Positions 31,810 through 40,818 of a stretch of DNA of 64,000 nt are shown here, piece by piece. How positions within the stretch are numbered: the first letter of the stretch is position 1; each line of letters starts with the position of its first letter. Origin of the DNA: Spartobacteria bacterium (GTDB taxonomy: Bacteria > Verrucomicrobiota > Verrucomicrobiia > Chthoniobacterales > UBA10450); the NCBI GenBank assembly GCA_003167555.1, contig PMSN01000011.1, positions 372,001 to 436,000 of the forward strand, in the 5' to 3' direction. The position numbers were made by a program, and so were the translations under genes. The notes below the pieces were generated by a model. The model was not told where the DNA came from, searched no databases, and saw nothing but the letters and a program-made list of their open reading frames with translations.

Positions 31810-33204
31810 ATGGAGCCGTTAAATCTTTCCAAGATCGCCGCGTTTGCGAATGGCGTGCTCGCGTCGGGGAAAGGGGACGCGACGATCTCCCGCATCAGCA
31901 CCGACTCGCGCACGCTCCAGGCCGGCGATCTCTTCGTTCCGTTGCGCGGGGAGAATTTCGACGGACACCGTTTCGTCGATCAAGCAGCGGAACGCGGCGC
32001 AGCCGGCGCGATGGTGGAGGAGAGCTGGCAAGGCTCGACGCCGAAAAATTTCGCACTGATCCGCGTGCCCGACACGCTGGCCGCTTATCAAAATCTCGCC
32101 GCGAATTATCGCCGGTCGCTGTCGCTCAAAGTCATTGCCATTACCGGCAGCAACGGCAAAACCAGCACGAAAGATTTTGTCGCGGCGATCCTCGCGCGCG
32201 GATTTCGCGTTACGAAAACGGAAGGGAACTTCAACAATCACGTCGGCCTGCCGCAGACGATGCTGACGGCGACCTCGAGCGACCAGATCGCCGTCTGGGA
32301 AATCGGGATGAATCATCCCGGCGAAATTGCCGCGCTCGCGAAACTGGCCGCGCCGGATGTCGCGATCATCACGAACATCGGCGTCGCGCACATTGAATTC
32401 ATGGGCAACCGCGAAGCGATCGCCGCGGAGAAGGGGTCGCTCGCCGAGGCCGTCGATGCCGGTGGGACGGTCATCATGAACGGCGACGATGCCTTCAGCG
32501 AAAGCGTCGCGCAACGCACGCGCGCAAAAATCATTCTCGCGGGAATCGAGAACGGCTCCGTCCGCGCGACCGATGTGAGCCAAAGCGCGACCGGCTGCGA
32601 GTTCACAATTCTGGAAGGCGCGCATCGCTGCCGGGCGCAACTGCCGGTGCCCGGAATTCACATGGTGCAAAACGCGATGCTGGCGATCGCGGCGGGTCGC
32701 GCGTTTGGCCTCTCGCTTGAAGAATGCGCCGCGGGCCTCGCCTCGACGCCCCTCACGAAAGCGCGCCTCCAAATCAAGGAGATCAACGGCATTCAGTTCA
32801 TCGACGACAGCTACAACGCCAACCCCGATTCGATGAAGGCGGCCTTGCGCACGCTGATCGAACTCGATGCGGACGGCCGGCGCGTCGCGGTGCTCGGCGA
32901 GATGAGCGAACTCGGCGAAGAATCGGAACGTGGCCATCGCGAAGTGGGTGAAACTGCCGCGGCACTAGGCATCGATGAGCTGCTCGCAGTGGGCGCGGCC
33001 GGTGCGGAGATTGCGCACGCCGCGCAGAAAGCCGGCTTGGAAAAAAGCAGCGCGGTCGATTCACCGGAGGAAGCGGCTCAGCATCTCAGCGAGACCGCGG
33101 CGCCGGGCGATTTGATTCTCGTCAAAGGGAGCCGCTCGGCGCGGATGGAGCGCGTGCTCGAAGCATTCGCGAAAGGCCGTTCGACGGCGGAGGTGTCGCC
33201 ATGA
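31810..33204 (+). CDS. murF: UDP-MurNAc-tripeptide:D-Ala-D-Ala ligase MurF
   Basis: A 464-residue Mur ligase. N-terminal uridine-binding domain (ISRISTDSRTLQAGDLFVPL), ATP loop ITGSNGKTSTKDFVAAIL, GNFNNHVGLPQTML, and C-terminal DDSYNANPDSMKAALRTL, all diagnostic for MurF. It completes the UDP-MurNAc-pentapeptide. The ATG at 31810 is used; the frame is open further upstream through the repeat element and murE, but that is not a real extension. The stop overlaps mraY by 4 bp. Confidence 0.95.
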   Translation: MEPLNLSKIAAFANGVLASGKGDATISRISTDSRTLQAGDLFVPLRGENFDGHRFVDQAAERGAAGAMVEESWQGSTPKNFALIRVPDTLAAYQNLAANYRRSLSLKVIAITGSNGKTSTKDFVAAILARGFRVTKTEGNFNNHVGLPQTMLTATSSDQIAVWEIGMNHPGEIAALAKLAAPDVAIITNIGVAHIEFMGNREAIAAEKGSLAEAVDAGGTVIMNGDDAFSESVAQRTRAKIILAGIENGSVRATDVSQSATGCEFTILEGAHRCRAQLPVPGIHMVQNAMLAIAAGRAFGLSLEECAAGLASTPLTKARLQIKEINGIQFIDDSYNANPDSMKAALRTLIELDADGRRVAVLGEMSELGEESERGHREVGETAAALGIDELLAVGAAGAEIAHAAQKAGLEKSSAVDSPEEAAQHLSETAAPGDLILVKGSRSARMERVLEAFAKGRSTAEVSP

Positions 33205-34301
33205 TGTATTATCTCCATCTCCTGAGCGAGGAGGTGCGCGGCTTCAATGTCTTTAGTTACGTGACGTTCCGCGCGATCGCGGCGGCGGTCACGGCGTTCG
33301 TTCTTTCGCTCGCGTGCGGTCCGTACGTCATCCGGAAGTTGATTGCGCTGAAGATCGGCCAGCCAATCCGGACCGCGGAGGAAGTGCATCGGTTGGCGGA
33401 ATTGCACAGCGGCAAGAAGGGCGTGCCGACCATGGGCGGCGTCCTGGTCATCGGCGCGGTCGTTATTTCCAGCGTCGTCTGGGCGCGGCCGGACAATCGC
33501 TTCGTCTGGCTCGCGCTCTTCACGATGGTCTATCTCGGCGCGCTCGGTTTCGCTGATGACTATTTGAAGGTGACCAAAAAGAAATCGGCCGGCATTAGCG
33601 GCCGGCTCAAATTGGTTTTTCAAATCGCACTCGCGCTCATCGTCACCGCGGTCTTCCTCACGAATCCGCTCATCGAAGTCCAGGCGCGTTCGCTTTACCT
33701 GCCGTTCTTCAAGGTGCCCGTCATCACGAACATGAGTTGGTTCACGCTCCTCTTTTTCGCGTTCGTCATCGTCGGATCCTCGAACGCGGTGAACCTCACC
33801 GACGGCCTCGACGGCCTCGCGATCGGTTGCACGATCACCGTCGCCTTCGCTTACGCGCTCCTTTGTTACGCCGGCGGAAACTTCCGTATCGCGGAATATC
33901 TCCAAGTCCCGTTCTATCCTTACACCGGCGAGCTGACGGTCATCTGCGCCGCGCTCGTCGGGGCCGGCCTTGGGTTTCTGTGGTTCAATTGCCATCCGGC
34001 GAAACTCATCATGGGTGATACCGGCGCGCTCGCGATCGGCGGCGTCATCGGCGTCATCGCGATTTGTTGCAAACAGGAATTGCTCCTCGCCGTCGTCGGC
34101 GGCGTCTTCGTGATCGAAGCGGCTTCGGTGATTCTCCAGGTGCTCAGTTTTCGGCTGACCGGCAAACGCATCTTCGCCATGTCTCCGATCCATCATCACT
34201 TCGAGTTGAGCGGGTGGAAGGAGAACACCGTCATCGTGCGCTTCTGGATTCTCTCGGCAATCTTCGCGCTCCTCGGCCTGGCCACACTGAAACTGAGATG
34301 A
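33201..34301 (+). CDS. mraY: phospho-MurNAc-pentapeptide transferase MraY
   Basis: A 366-residue polytopic inner-membrane enzyme, ten predicted helices, making lipid I from undecaprenyl phosphate and UDP-MurNAc-pentapeptide. Signatures: GKKGVPTMGGVLVIGAV, GFADDYLKVTKKKSAGISGR (Mg-binding Asp pair), SSNAVNLTDGLDGLAIG, and HHHFELSGWKENTVIVRFWI. Overlaps both neighbours by 4 bp. Confidence 0.96.
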   Translation: MMYYLHLLSEEVRGFNVFSYVTFRAIAAAVTAFVLSLACGPYVIRKLIALKIGQPIRTAEEVHRLAELHSGKKGVPTMGGVLVIGAVVISSVVWARPDNRFVWLALFTMVYLGALGFADDYLKVTKKKSAGISGRLKLVFQIALALIVTAVFLTNPLIEVQARSLYLPFFKVPVITNMSWFTLLFFAFVIVGSSNAVNLTDGLDGLAIGCTITVAFAYALLCYAGGNFRIAEYLQVPFYPYTGELTVICAALVGAGLGFLWFNCHPAKLIMGDTGALAIGGVIGVIAICCKQELLLAVVGGVFVIEAASVILQVLSFRLTGKRIFAMSPIHHHFELSGWKENTVIVRFWILSAIFALLGLATLKLR

Positions 34302-35623
34302 AGTACCAAGGCAAAAGAGTGGCGGTGCTGGGTGCGGGTCTGAGCGGGACCGCCGCCGCGCTGCTCCTGCGGAGCGAAGCCGCCAAGGTGACCGTGCTCG
34401 ACAGCGCGGAGGAAAAGACACTGCTCAAGTCCACGATCGAAAATCTGCGCGCGCGGGGCGTCGCTGTTCGTTGCGGCCCCGAAGCGGAAACGGATTCATC
34501 GAATTACGATTTTGTCGTTCTGAGTCCGGGCATCGATCCGCTCTCGCCGTTGGCGACGAATTTCTCTTCCCGAAAAATTGAGACGATGGGCGAGCTCGAA
34601 CTGGGCTGGCGCTCCGTGGACCTTCCGGTCATCGCCATCACCGGCACGAACGGGAAGACGACCACGACCGAACTGCTCGCCCAGATGTTGAATGCGTGCG
34701 GCCAGCGCACGATCGCCTGCGGCAACATCGGCAAACCGCTTTGCGAAGTCGCGTTCGAAGATCGCGATCTCGATGTCCTCACCGTGGAAGTGAGTTCCTT
34801 CCAGCTCGAAACGATCCGCACGTTCCGGCCGTCGATCAGCGTCTGGCTCAATTTCGCGCCGGACCATCTCGATCGCTATCCTTCCGTCGCCGAATACCGC
34901 GCGGCCAAGCTGCGGATCTTTGAAAACCAAACGGCCGACGACGTCGCGGTGGTGAACGCCGGCGAGACGCTGCCGAAAATTGCGGCGCGCGCGGTGACGT
35001 TCAGCGCTTACACCGATCAGGCCGATTTCCGTCTCGAGGGCGGCTCGATTGTTTATCAAAACACGCCAGTCCTGCGAATGGCGGAGACGAAGCTGCGCGG
35101 CTCGCACAACATCGAGAATCTCATGGCCACGCTCGCCGTCGGTCTGGCGCGTGGCCTGTCGTTTGGCGAAATGCTTCCGCCACTTTGCGCCTACGAACCG
35201 CGCCCGCATCGGTGCGAGTTCGTGCGCGAGCTGGGCGCGGTCATCTACGTGAATGATTCGAAGGCGACCAATCTCGCCGCGGTTGAAAAAGCGTTGCTCG
35301 CGCAAAACAAGAGCGTGATTCTGATCGCGGGCGGCAAGGACAAGGGGTTCACCTTCGAGACGTTGCTCCCGCTCGTTTCCGGGAAAGTCCGGACCACGAT
35401 CCTCATCGGCGAGATGGCGGAACGAATCGCGCGCGATTGGAGCGCGGCCGTGCCGTGCGAGATCGCGAACTCACTCGCGGATGCGGTCGAGCGCGCGCAC
35501 GCGATCGCGAAGCCCGGCGAAGTGGTCCTCTTCTCTCCCGGCACTTCCTCGTTCGACATGTTCAAGAGCTACGCCGATCGCGGCGACCAATTTCGTGCCC
35601 TCGTGCACGCATTGCCCAAGTAA
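34298..35623 (+). CDS. murD: UDP-MurNAc-L-alanine:D-glutamate ligase MurD
   Basis: A 441-residue Mur ligase. N-terminal Rossmann-like domain (VAVLGAGLSGTAAALLLRSE), ATP loop ITGTNGKTTTTELLAQML, CGNIGKPLCEV, VSSFQLETI and NFAPDHLDRYPSVAEY, and C-terminal YVNDSKATNLAAVEKAL. It adds D-Glu. The ATG at 34298 overlaps the mraY stop; the longer frame from 34064 lies inside mraY and is rejected. Confidence 0.95.
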   Translation: MKYQGKRVAVLGAGLSGTAAALLLRSEAAKVTVLDSAEEKTLLKSTIENLRARGVAVRCGPEAETDSSNYDFVVLSPGIDPLSPLATNFSSRKIETMGELELGWRSVDLPVIAITGTNGKTTTTELLAQMLNACGQRTIACGNIGKPLCEVAFEDRDLDVLTVEVSSFQLETIRTFRPSISVWLNFAPDHLDRYPSVAEYRAAKLRIFENQTADDVAVVNAGETLPKIAARAVTFSAYTDQADFRLEGGSIVYQNTPVLRMAETKLRGSHNIENLMATLAVGLARGLSFGEMLPPLCAYEPRPHRCEFVRELGAVIYVNDSKATNLAAVEKALLAQNKSVILIAGGKDKGFTFETLLPLVSGKVRTTILIGEMAERIARDWSAAVPCEIANSLADAVERAHAIAKPGEVVLFSPGTSSFDMFKSYADRGDQFRALVHALPK

Positions 35624-35627
35624 AATC

Positions 35628-36209
35628 ATGAAACTACCCAAGCTTCTCACCCGCAAAACGCTTCGCGCGGCCACCGCCCGCCGCTCTCTCGGCGCGCCCG
35701 ACGAAATGGACTACGAAGAGATGTCCGAGCCAAACATGAAGCTGTCGCGCGCGTTGCTCATCGTGCTCGTTCTTCACGTCGTCGCCGTCGCGGGCATCAT
35801 CGCCTTCAATACGATCAAGGCGCGGCAGGGACCGCTTCCGCCTCCAGTCGTGACCACGAACGCTCCTTCGACTTCGGCGAAATCCGAAAATGCAACGGTG
35901 CGCGCGCCCGTATCCACCACGTCGCGGCGCGAGGATTCCGTTTCGTCGCACTCGCCCGCGAAGCCCATCGTGAAGGAAGAACGAAAACCCGATCGCCCGA
36001 AACCGACGGAGAACAGTTCCGCAAAATCCGATGCGCCCAAGACCTACATCGTGGCCAAGGGCGACAATCCCCTCACGATCTCGAAGAAATTCAAAGTTCC
36101 GTTCGACGATCTAATGGCGGCGAACCACATCGATGATCCGCACAAACTGCAAATCGGACAGAAGTTGATCATTCCGACGAAACCAACCAAATCGAAGAAG
36201 GCCGACTAA
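35628..36209 (+). CDS. membrane-anchored LysM protein within the dcw cluster
   Basis: A 193-residue bitopic protein: ~42 cytoplasmic residues with RKTLRAATARR and acidic MDYEEMSEP, one membrane helix (ALLIVLVLHVVAVAGIIAFN), a Pro/Ser/Lys-rich linker, and a single C-terminal LysM module (TYIVAKGDNPLTISKKF ... LQIGQKLIIPTKP, ~140-187). LysM binds GlcNAc-containing glycans, so it likely tethers the membrane to peptidoglycan at division sites. It is inserted between murD and ftsW, 4 bp after murD. The family's exact role is unknown. Confidence 0.85.
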   Translation: MKLPKLLTRKTLRAATARRSLGAPDEMDYEEMSEPNMKLSRALLIVLVLHVVAVAGIIAFNTIKARQGPLPPPVVTTNAPSTSAKSENATVRAPVSTTSRREDSVSSHSPAKPIVKEERKPDRPKPTENSSAKSDAPKTYIVAKGDNPLTISKKFKVPFDDLMAANHIDDPHKLQIGQKLIIPTKPTKSKKAD

Positions 36210-36283
36210 TGAATTCGCAAGAGAAGTTGCATTGCTTGCGGCAGCGGTTTGCGCCAGCGCCACCGCCTCCGCCACGCAACTAA
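36209..36283 (+). CDS. 24-codon mini-ORF with five consecutive prolines, upstream of ftsW
   Basis: Starts at an ATG sharing one base with the LysM stop (TAATG), begins MNSQEKLHCLRQ and ends PAPPPPPRN before TAA at 36281-36283; ftsW starts 1 bp later. Re-initiation at TAATG is common, so translation is plausible. Runs of proline stall ribosomes unless EF-P acts. A leader role for ftsW is inference; the alternative is an untranslated spacer. Confidence 0.35.
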   Translation: MNSQEKLHCLRQRFAPAPPPPPRN

Positions 36284-36284
36284 G

Positions 36285-37427
36285 ATGCATCGCAAGTGCG
36301 CTTACTTTTTGTTTCTGGCTGTTCTCGGCATGCTGGTCATCGGGATCGTGATGCTTTTCAGCACGAGCGCGTTCGCGCGGGACAGCCACGGCGACGTTTA
36401 TTTTTTCGTTAAACGCCAGGTCATCTGGCTGGGCGTGGGACTCGGGGTCTGTACCCTCGGCGCGCTCCTTGATTATCATTTCTGGCAGCGGACCTGGTGG
36501 CTCTGGTTCGCGCTCGCCCTCGCCGCGCTCGCGCTTTGTTTCGTTCCGCATCTGGGCATGCGGATCAACGGCTCTCGCCGCTGGGTTGGATTCGGTCCGG
36601 TCACCTTTCAACCTTCCGAAATCGCCAAGATCGCCGCCGTTTTTTTTCTGGCCGCCTGGTTTGCGGCTCGTGAAAAAGAGAGCGGCCGATTGCTCCAGGG
36701 CTTCGTCATTCCATTTGCGATCGTTTCCACGCTCCTGCTTTTGATCGTAATGGAAGTCGATCTCGGAACTACCGCGTTGATCGGCGCGACGATGTTCGTC
36801 ATCATGTTCGTCGCCGGAACGCATCCGGCGCTCCTGGGTATGCTCTCGTTAGGCGGACTCGGTGGAATTCTTTTCGTCGCCACCCACATGTCGGAACGGA
36901 TGGGACGGCTGGCCGCATTCATGGATCCCGAGCGCTTCAAGGACGACGCCGGTTTGCAGCAAATGCAGGCCTTGATCGCGTGGGGCAGCGGCGGCATGGA
37001 AGGGCTCGGCCTCGGCAACGGCCGGCAAAAAATGCTCTACCTTCCTTATGCCCACACCGATTTCATTTTTCCCATGATCGGCGAGGAGCTCGGGTTGCGC
37101 ATCAGTCTGCTCGTCGTCTTTCTTTTCGTCGTGATCATCGTGTGCGGAATGATGATCGCGCTCCACGCGAAAGACCGTTTCGGATTGCTGCTCGGCTGCG
37201 GCATCGTCTCGCTCCTCGGGTTGCAGGCCGCGGTGAACATCGGCGTCACGACCTCGCTCCTGCCGAACAAAGGATTGCCGCTGCCGTTCGTGAGTTACGG
37301 TGGATCGAATCTGGCCGCCTGTCTTTTCGGCATCGGATTGCTTCTCAACATCTATCGTCAAGCCGTGCTCGAACCCGCGAACAAAAAGGCCTCCGCCATC
37401 CGCGTCCGGACCACGCCGAGAATGTAG
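36285..37427 (+). CDS. ftsW: septal peptidoglycan glycosyltransferase FtsW
   Basis: A 380-residue SEDS protein with about ten membrane helices. Signatures GSRRWVGFGPVTFQPSEIAK, DLGTTALIGATMFVIMF (catalytic Asp region), GLGNGRQKMLYLPYAHTDFI and FPMIGEELG, and GLPLPFVSYGGSNLAACLFG. It polymerises lipid II into glycan strands together with FtsI. The ATG at 36285 is used; a TTG at 36249 in frame would run across the preceding mini-ORF. Confidence 0.94.
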   Translation: MHRKCAYFLFLAVLGMLVIGIVMLFSTSAFARDSHGDVYFFVKRQVIWLGVGLGVCTLGALLDYHFWQRTWWLWFALALAALALCFVPHLGMRINGSRRWVGFGPVTFQPSEIAKIAAVFFLAAWFAAREKESGRLLQGFVIPFAIVSTLLLLIVMEVDLGTTALIGATMFVIMFVAGTHPALLGMLSLGGLGGILFVATHMSERMGRLAAFMDPERFKDDAGLQQMQALIAWGSGGMEGLGLGNGRQKMLYLPYAHTDFIFPMIGEELGLRISLLVVFLFVVIIVCGMMIALHAKDRFGLLLGCGIVSLLGLQAAVNIGVTTSLLPNKGLPLPFVSYGGSNLAACLFGIGLLLNIYRQAVLEPANKKASAIRVRTTPRM

Positions 37428-37429
37428 GC

Positions 37430-38533
37430 ATGAACACTGTCATCGCATGTGGAGGAACGGGCGGGCATTTGTTTCCAGGGCTGGCGGTCGCGGAAGTTCT
37501 GCGGGCGCGCGGCCATGAAGTGATGCTCTTCGTTTCCGAAAAAGAGATCGACGCGCTCGCCCTCTCCGGCCGATCCGAATTTCGCTTCCAAAAATTGCCG
37601 ACCGTCGGTTTGCCTTCGCCTTTTTCGCCCGCGATCCTCGGATTTCTCCGGCGCTTCAACGAAAGCCTTTCCCTTTGCCGCGGCATCTATCGGAAATTCA
37701 AACCGCACGCCATTCTCGGAATGGGCGGCTTCACTTCGACCGCGCCGGTGCTCGCGGGAAAGTTGCGCGGCATTCCCACTTTCATTCACGAATCGAACGC
37801 AATTCCCGGAAAGGCGAATCGTCTCACCGCCCGCATGGTCCGCGCTGTTCTCCTGGGATTTAAGGAATGCGCGCCGTTTTTTCCGAGGGCGCGAACCGAA
37901 GTCACTGGCACTCCGATCCGGAAAGAGTTGCAGCGGATCGATCGGAAAGTTGCGCGCGCACGGCTCGGCCTGCGGGAAGATTTGCTCACACTTCTCGTCA
38001 TGGGCGGGAGCCAGGGCGCGAGTGGCATCAACCAGGCGGTCATCAAATCGCTCCCGGCGTTGCAAGGCGCCGCGCTCCAGGTGATTCATCTCGCCGGCGC
38101 GCGCGACGAGCGGCTCGTGGCCGACAATTATCAGCGGGAAAAAATTCCGGCGCACGTCGCCGCCTTTCATCACGCCATGGAGGAAGTTTACAGCGCCGCC
38201 GATTTCGCCATCGCCCGTTCCGGCGCCGCCAGTCTCGCGGAGCTGGCCGCGTTTGCCTTGCCGGCAATCCTGATTCCTTTCCCGTACGCAGCCGAAGATC
38301 ACCAGACGCGCAACGCTGAAATTTTCGCCCGGGCCGGCGCCGCGGTTATTCTGAAGGAATCAGATATCGCCGGCGATTTGCTCGGCCGGAAAATTCGCGA
38401 GCTGACCGGGGACGCGGACAAACTGCGGCACATGTCGGAGAATTCCGCGGGGCTCGCACCGAAAAACGCAGCCGCGCTCGTCGTGGAAACGATGGAAAGA
38501 TATACGCAACCGAATCATGACGCTCGCCTCTGA
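37430..38533 (+). CDS. murG: UDP-GlcNAc transferase MurG
   Basis: A 367-residue GT-B glycosyltransferase making lipid II at the inner face of the membrane. N-terminal CGGTGGHLFPGLAVAEVL, then MGGFTSTAPVLAGKLRGIP, HESNAIPGKANR, VMGGSQGASGINQAV, and SGAASLAELAAFALPAILIP with PFPYAAEDHQTRNAE. The start at 37430 is 2 bp after ftsW. Its 3' end overlaps the murC/B gene by 17 bp. Confidence 0.95.
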   Translation: MNTVIACGGTGGHLFPGLAVAEVLRARGHEVMLFVSEKEIDALALSGRSEFRFQKLPTVGLPSPFSPAILGFLRRFNESLSLCRGIYRKFKPHAILGMGGFTSTAPVLAGKLRGIPTFIHESNAIPGKANRLTARMVRAVLLGFKECAPFFPRARTEVTGTPIRKELQRIDRKVARARLGLREDLLTLLVMGGSQGASGINQAVIKSLPALQGAALQVIHLAGARDERLVADNYQREKIPAHVAAFHHAMEEVYSAADFAIARSGAASLAELAAFALPAILIPFPYAAEDHQTRNAEIFARAGAAVILKESDIAGDLLGRKIRELTGDADKLRHMSENSAGLAPKNAAALVVETMERYTQPNHDARL

Positions 38534-40814
38534 GATCGATCTGCAAACACTCCTCACGCGCGAGCGCCACCGGATCCATCTGGTCGGGGTCGCGGGAAGC
38601 GGGATGAGCGGGATCGCCGCGCTCCTCCTCGAGCTGGGGCACGACGTGAGCGGCTCCGACAAAGTGGGCTCGCTCGAAACGGACCGATTGCAGCGGCTCG
38701 GGTTGCGTTTCCATACGCCACACCGCGCGAGCGATGCGGACGATGCCGAGCTGGTGATTTTTTCTTCCGCGATCCGGGACGACAATCCGATCCTCGCCAA
38801 CGCGCGCGGAACCGGAAAGCCGCTCATCCGCCGCGCGAAAGCGCTGGCCGCGATCATGGCGGGCAAACGCGGAATCGTCGTCGCCGGCATGCACGGCAAG
38901 ACCACGACCTCCGCGATGACCGCGCACGTTTTGCGCGAGGGCGGCATGCATCCATCGCACTATGTCGGCGCGGAGATTCCGATCCTCGGTTCGAACGCAC
39001 ACTGGGACGCCCGCGGCGAATATTTCGTCGCGGAAGGCGATGAGAGCGACGGCACCCTGCGCTTTTTCAAACCGGAACATTCTCTCATTCTAAATATCGA
39101 GGAGGAACATCTGGATTTTTATCCGGACCTGGCCGCGATCGAAGCAGTCTTTGCCCAACTGCTCGATCAGACATCCGGCTCGGTTTTTTATTGCGCGGAT
39201 GATCCGCATGCCGCGCGGGTTTGCGGCGCACGGCCCCGCGCGGTCTCGTTCGGCTTTTCGCCAAACGCGGACTACCGCGGAACAGACATCGATCTGCAGG
39301 ATTTTGCCTCGGTCTTTTGTGTTTACCGTCGAGGCGAGAAACTGGGCGAAGCCGTGCTGAACGTTCCCGGCCGCCACAACGTCAGCAATGCACTCGGCGT
39401 CATTGCGCTCGCTACGGAGCTGGGAATTCCGTTCGCGAAAATTGTCGCGTCGCTTCGCCGCTTCCAGCACGCGCGCCGCCGATTCGAGATCAAATACCAG
39501 AGCGATCGTTTCCTGCTGGTGGACGATTACGCGCATCATCCCACCGAGATTGGCGCGACGCTCGCGACCGCGAAATCGGCCGGGCGCAACCGCGTTCTCA
39601 CGATGTTTCAGCCGCATCGCTATTCGCGCACGAAAGCATTGCGCCGCGAATTCGGACGCGCCTTCGACGATGCCGATCATGTTGTCGTCACCGACATTTA
39701 CGCGGCGAGCGAACTGCCGCTTCCGGGAATCAGCGGGCAGACGATCGCTGATGAAATCATCGCGCACGGCCACGGCGGCGTGAGTTATCAGGCGCGGTTG
39801 GACCGGGTCCATCACGAAGTCGGAAACATGATCGCGTCGGGCGATCTGATTTTGAGCTTGGGCGCGGGGAATATTCACGAGCAGCTTTCTCTTCTCGCGG
39901 CCGATCTCGTGATCGCTGAGCGATTGAAGGCGATTGTCGGCGAGGAAGGCGACGTGCGTCTTTACGAACCGCTCGCGAAACACACGACGCTGCGAGTCGG
40001 AGGGCCGGCGCAGTTTTGGGTCGAGCCGCGCAACGAAGCGGCCTTTGCCGATCTGATCTGCTATTGCCGGAGCGAGAATCTGCCGCTCTTTGTGATTGGG
40101 CGCGGCTCGAATTTGCTCGTGCGCGATGGCGGGATTCGCGGCGTGGTCGTTCATCCGTGCGGGGGCGAGTTCGACAAGGTGGAAGTTTCCGGAAACGAAA
40201 TCACCGCCGGCGTTGGAGCAAAATTCAAGCAGGTCGCTTATGCCGGAAAAGGCGCGGGCCTCGGCGGTCTCGAATGGATGGAGGGAATTCCCGGGGCGGT
40301 CGGCGGTGGCTTGCGGATGAACGCCGGCGCGATGGGCAGGCAGACTTTTGAGAACGTGGTGCGAGTTCGGTATCTGGATGCGGAGGGCAATGCGCACACG
40401 AAAACTCCCGCCCAGATGCAGATCAATTACCGGCATGTTCCGTCGCTCGATCAGAATTACGCCGTCTCCGCGGTCTTTCGCGGAACACCGTCGCCGCCGG
40501 AAGAGATTGCGCGCCGCCTCGACGAATCGCAGGAGAAACGCCGGACGACACAGCCGAGCGCGAAGAGTGCCGGCTGCATTTTCAAAAATCCAGCGAGTGG
40601 TCCGGCGGGGAAACTCGTCGATGAACTGGGGTTGAAAAATTCGCGAGTGGGACAGGCGCGCGTCTCGGAGATTCACGGAAACTTTATCGTCAATGAAGGC
40701 GGCGCGACCGCGGCCGAGGTCCTCGAGCTGATCGCGCGAATCCAGGACGTCGCGCGAAAAGAGCGCGGAGTGGAATTGGAAACCGAAGTGCAAATCGTGG
40801 GGGAGGAAGCGTGA
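38517..40814 (+). CDS. murC/murB: MurC-MurB fusion protein
   Basis: A 765-residue bifunctional enzyme. Residues ~1-465 are UDP-MurNAc:L-alanine ligase MurC (HLVGVAGSGMSGIAALLLEL; ATP loop AGMHGKTTTSAMTAHVL; FQPHRYSRTKALRREFGRAF). Residues ~470-765 are UDP-GlcNAc-enolpyruvate reductase MurB: FAD-binding LRVGGPAQFWVEP and IGRGSNLLVRDGGIRG, MEGIPGAVGGGLRMNAGAMG, then SAGCIFKNPASGPAGKLVD with the catalytic Ser/Cys region and HGNFIVNEGGATAAEVLELI. The two catalyse consecutive steps (MurB product is the MurC substrate), so fusion may channel UDP-MurNAc. No separate murB is in the cluster. Confidence 0.95.
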   Translation: MTLASEIDLQTLLTRERHRIHLVGVAGSGMSGIAALLLELGHDVSGSDKVGSLETDRLQRLGLRFHTPHRASDADDAELVIFSSAIRDDNPILANARGTGKPLIRRAKALAAIMAGKRGIVVAGMHGKTTTSAMTAHVLREGGMHPSHYVGAEIPILGSNAHWDARGEYFVAEGDESDGTLRFFKPEHSLILNIEEEHLDFYPDLAAIEAVFAQLLDQTSGSVFYCADDPHAARVCGARPRAVSFGFSPNADYRGTDIDLQDFASVFCVYRRGEKLGEAVLNVPGRHNVSNALGVIALATELGIPFAKIVASLRRFQHARRRFEIKYQSDRFLLVDDYAHHPTEIGATLATAKSAGRNRVLTMFQPHRYSRTKALRREFGRAFDDADHVVVTDIYAASELPLPGISGQTIADEIIAHGHGGVSYQARLDRVHHEVGNMIASGDLILSLGAGNIHEQLSLLAADLVIAERLKAIVGEEGDVRLYEPLAKHTTLRVGGPAQFWVEPRNEAAFADLICYCRSENLPLFVIGRGSNLLVRDGGIRGVVVHPCGGEFDKVEVSGNEITAGVGAKFKQVAYAGKGAGLGGLEWMEGIPGAVGGGLRMNAGAMGRQTFENVVRVRYLDAEGNAHTKTPAQMQINYRHVPSLDQNYAVSAVFRGTPSPPEEIARRLDESQEKRRTTQPSAKSAGCIFKNPASGPAGKLVDELGLKNSRVGQARVSEIHGNFIVNEGGATAAEVLELIARIQDVARKERGVELETEVQIVGEEA

Positions 40815-40818
40815 AGAG

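Noticed and set aside
33078-34421. 447-codon open frame antisense to mraY
   Set aside because: Highly charged, Arg/Asp/Glu-rich translation typical of a mirrored membrane-protein gene; no recognisable fold.
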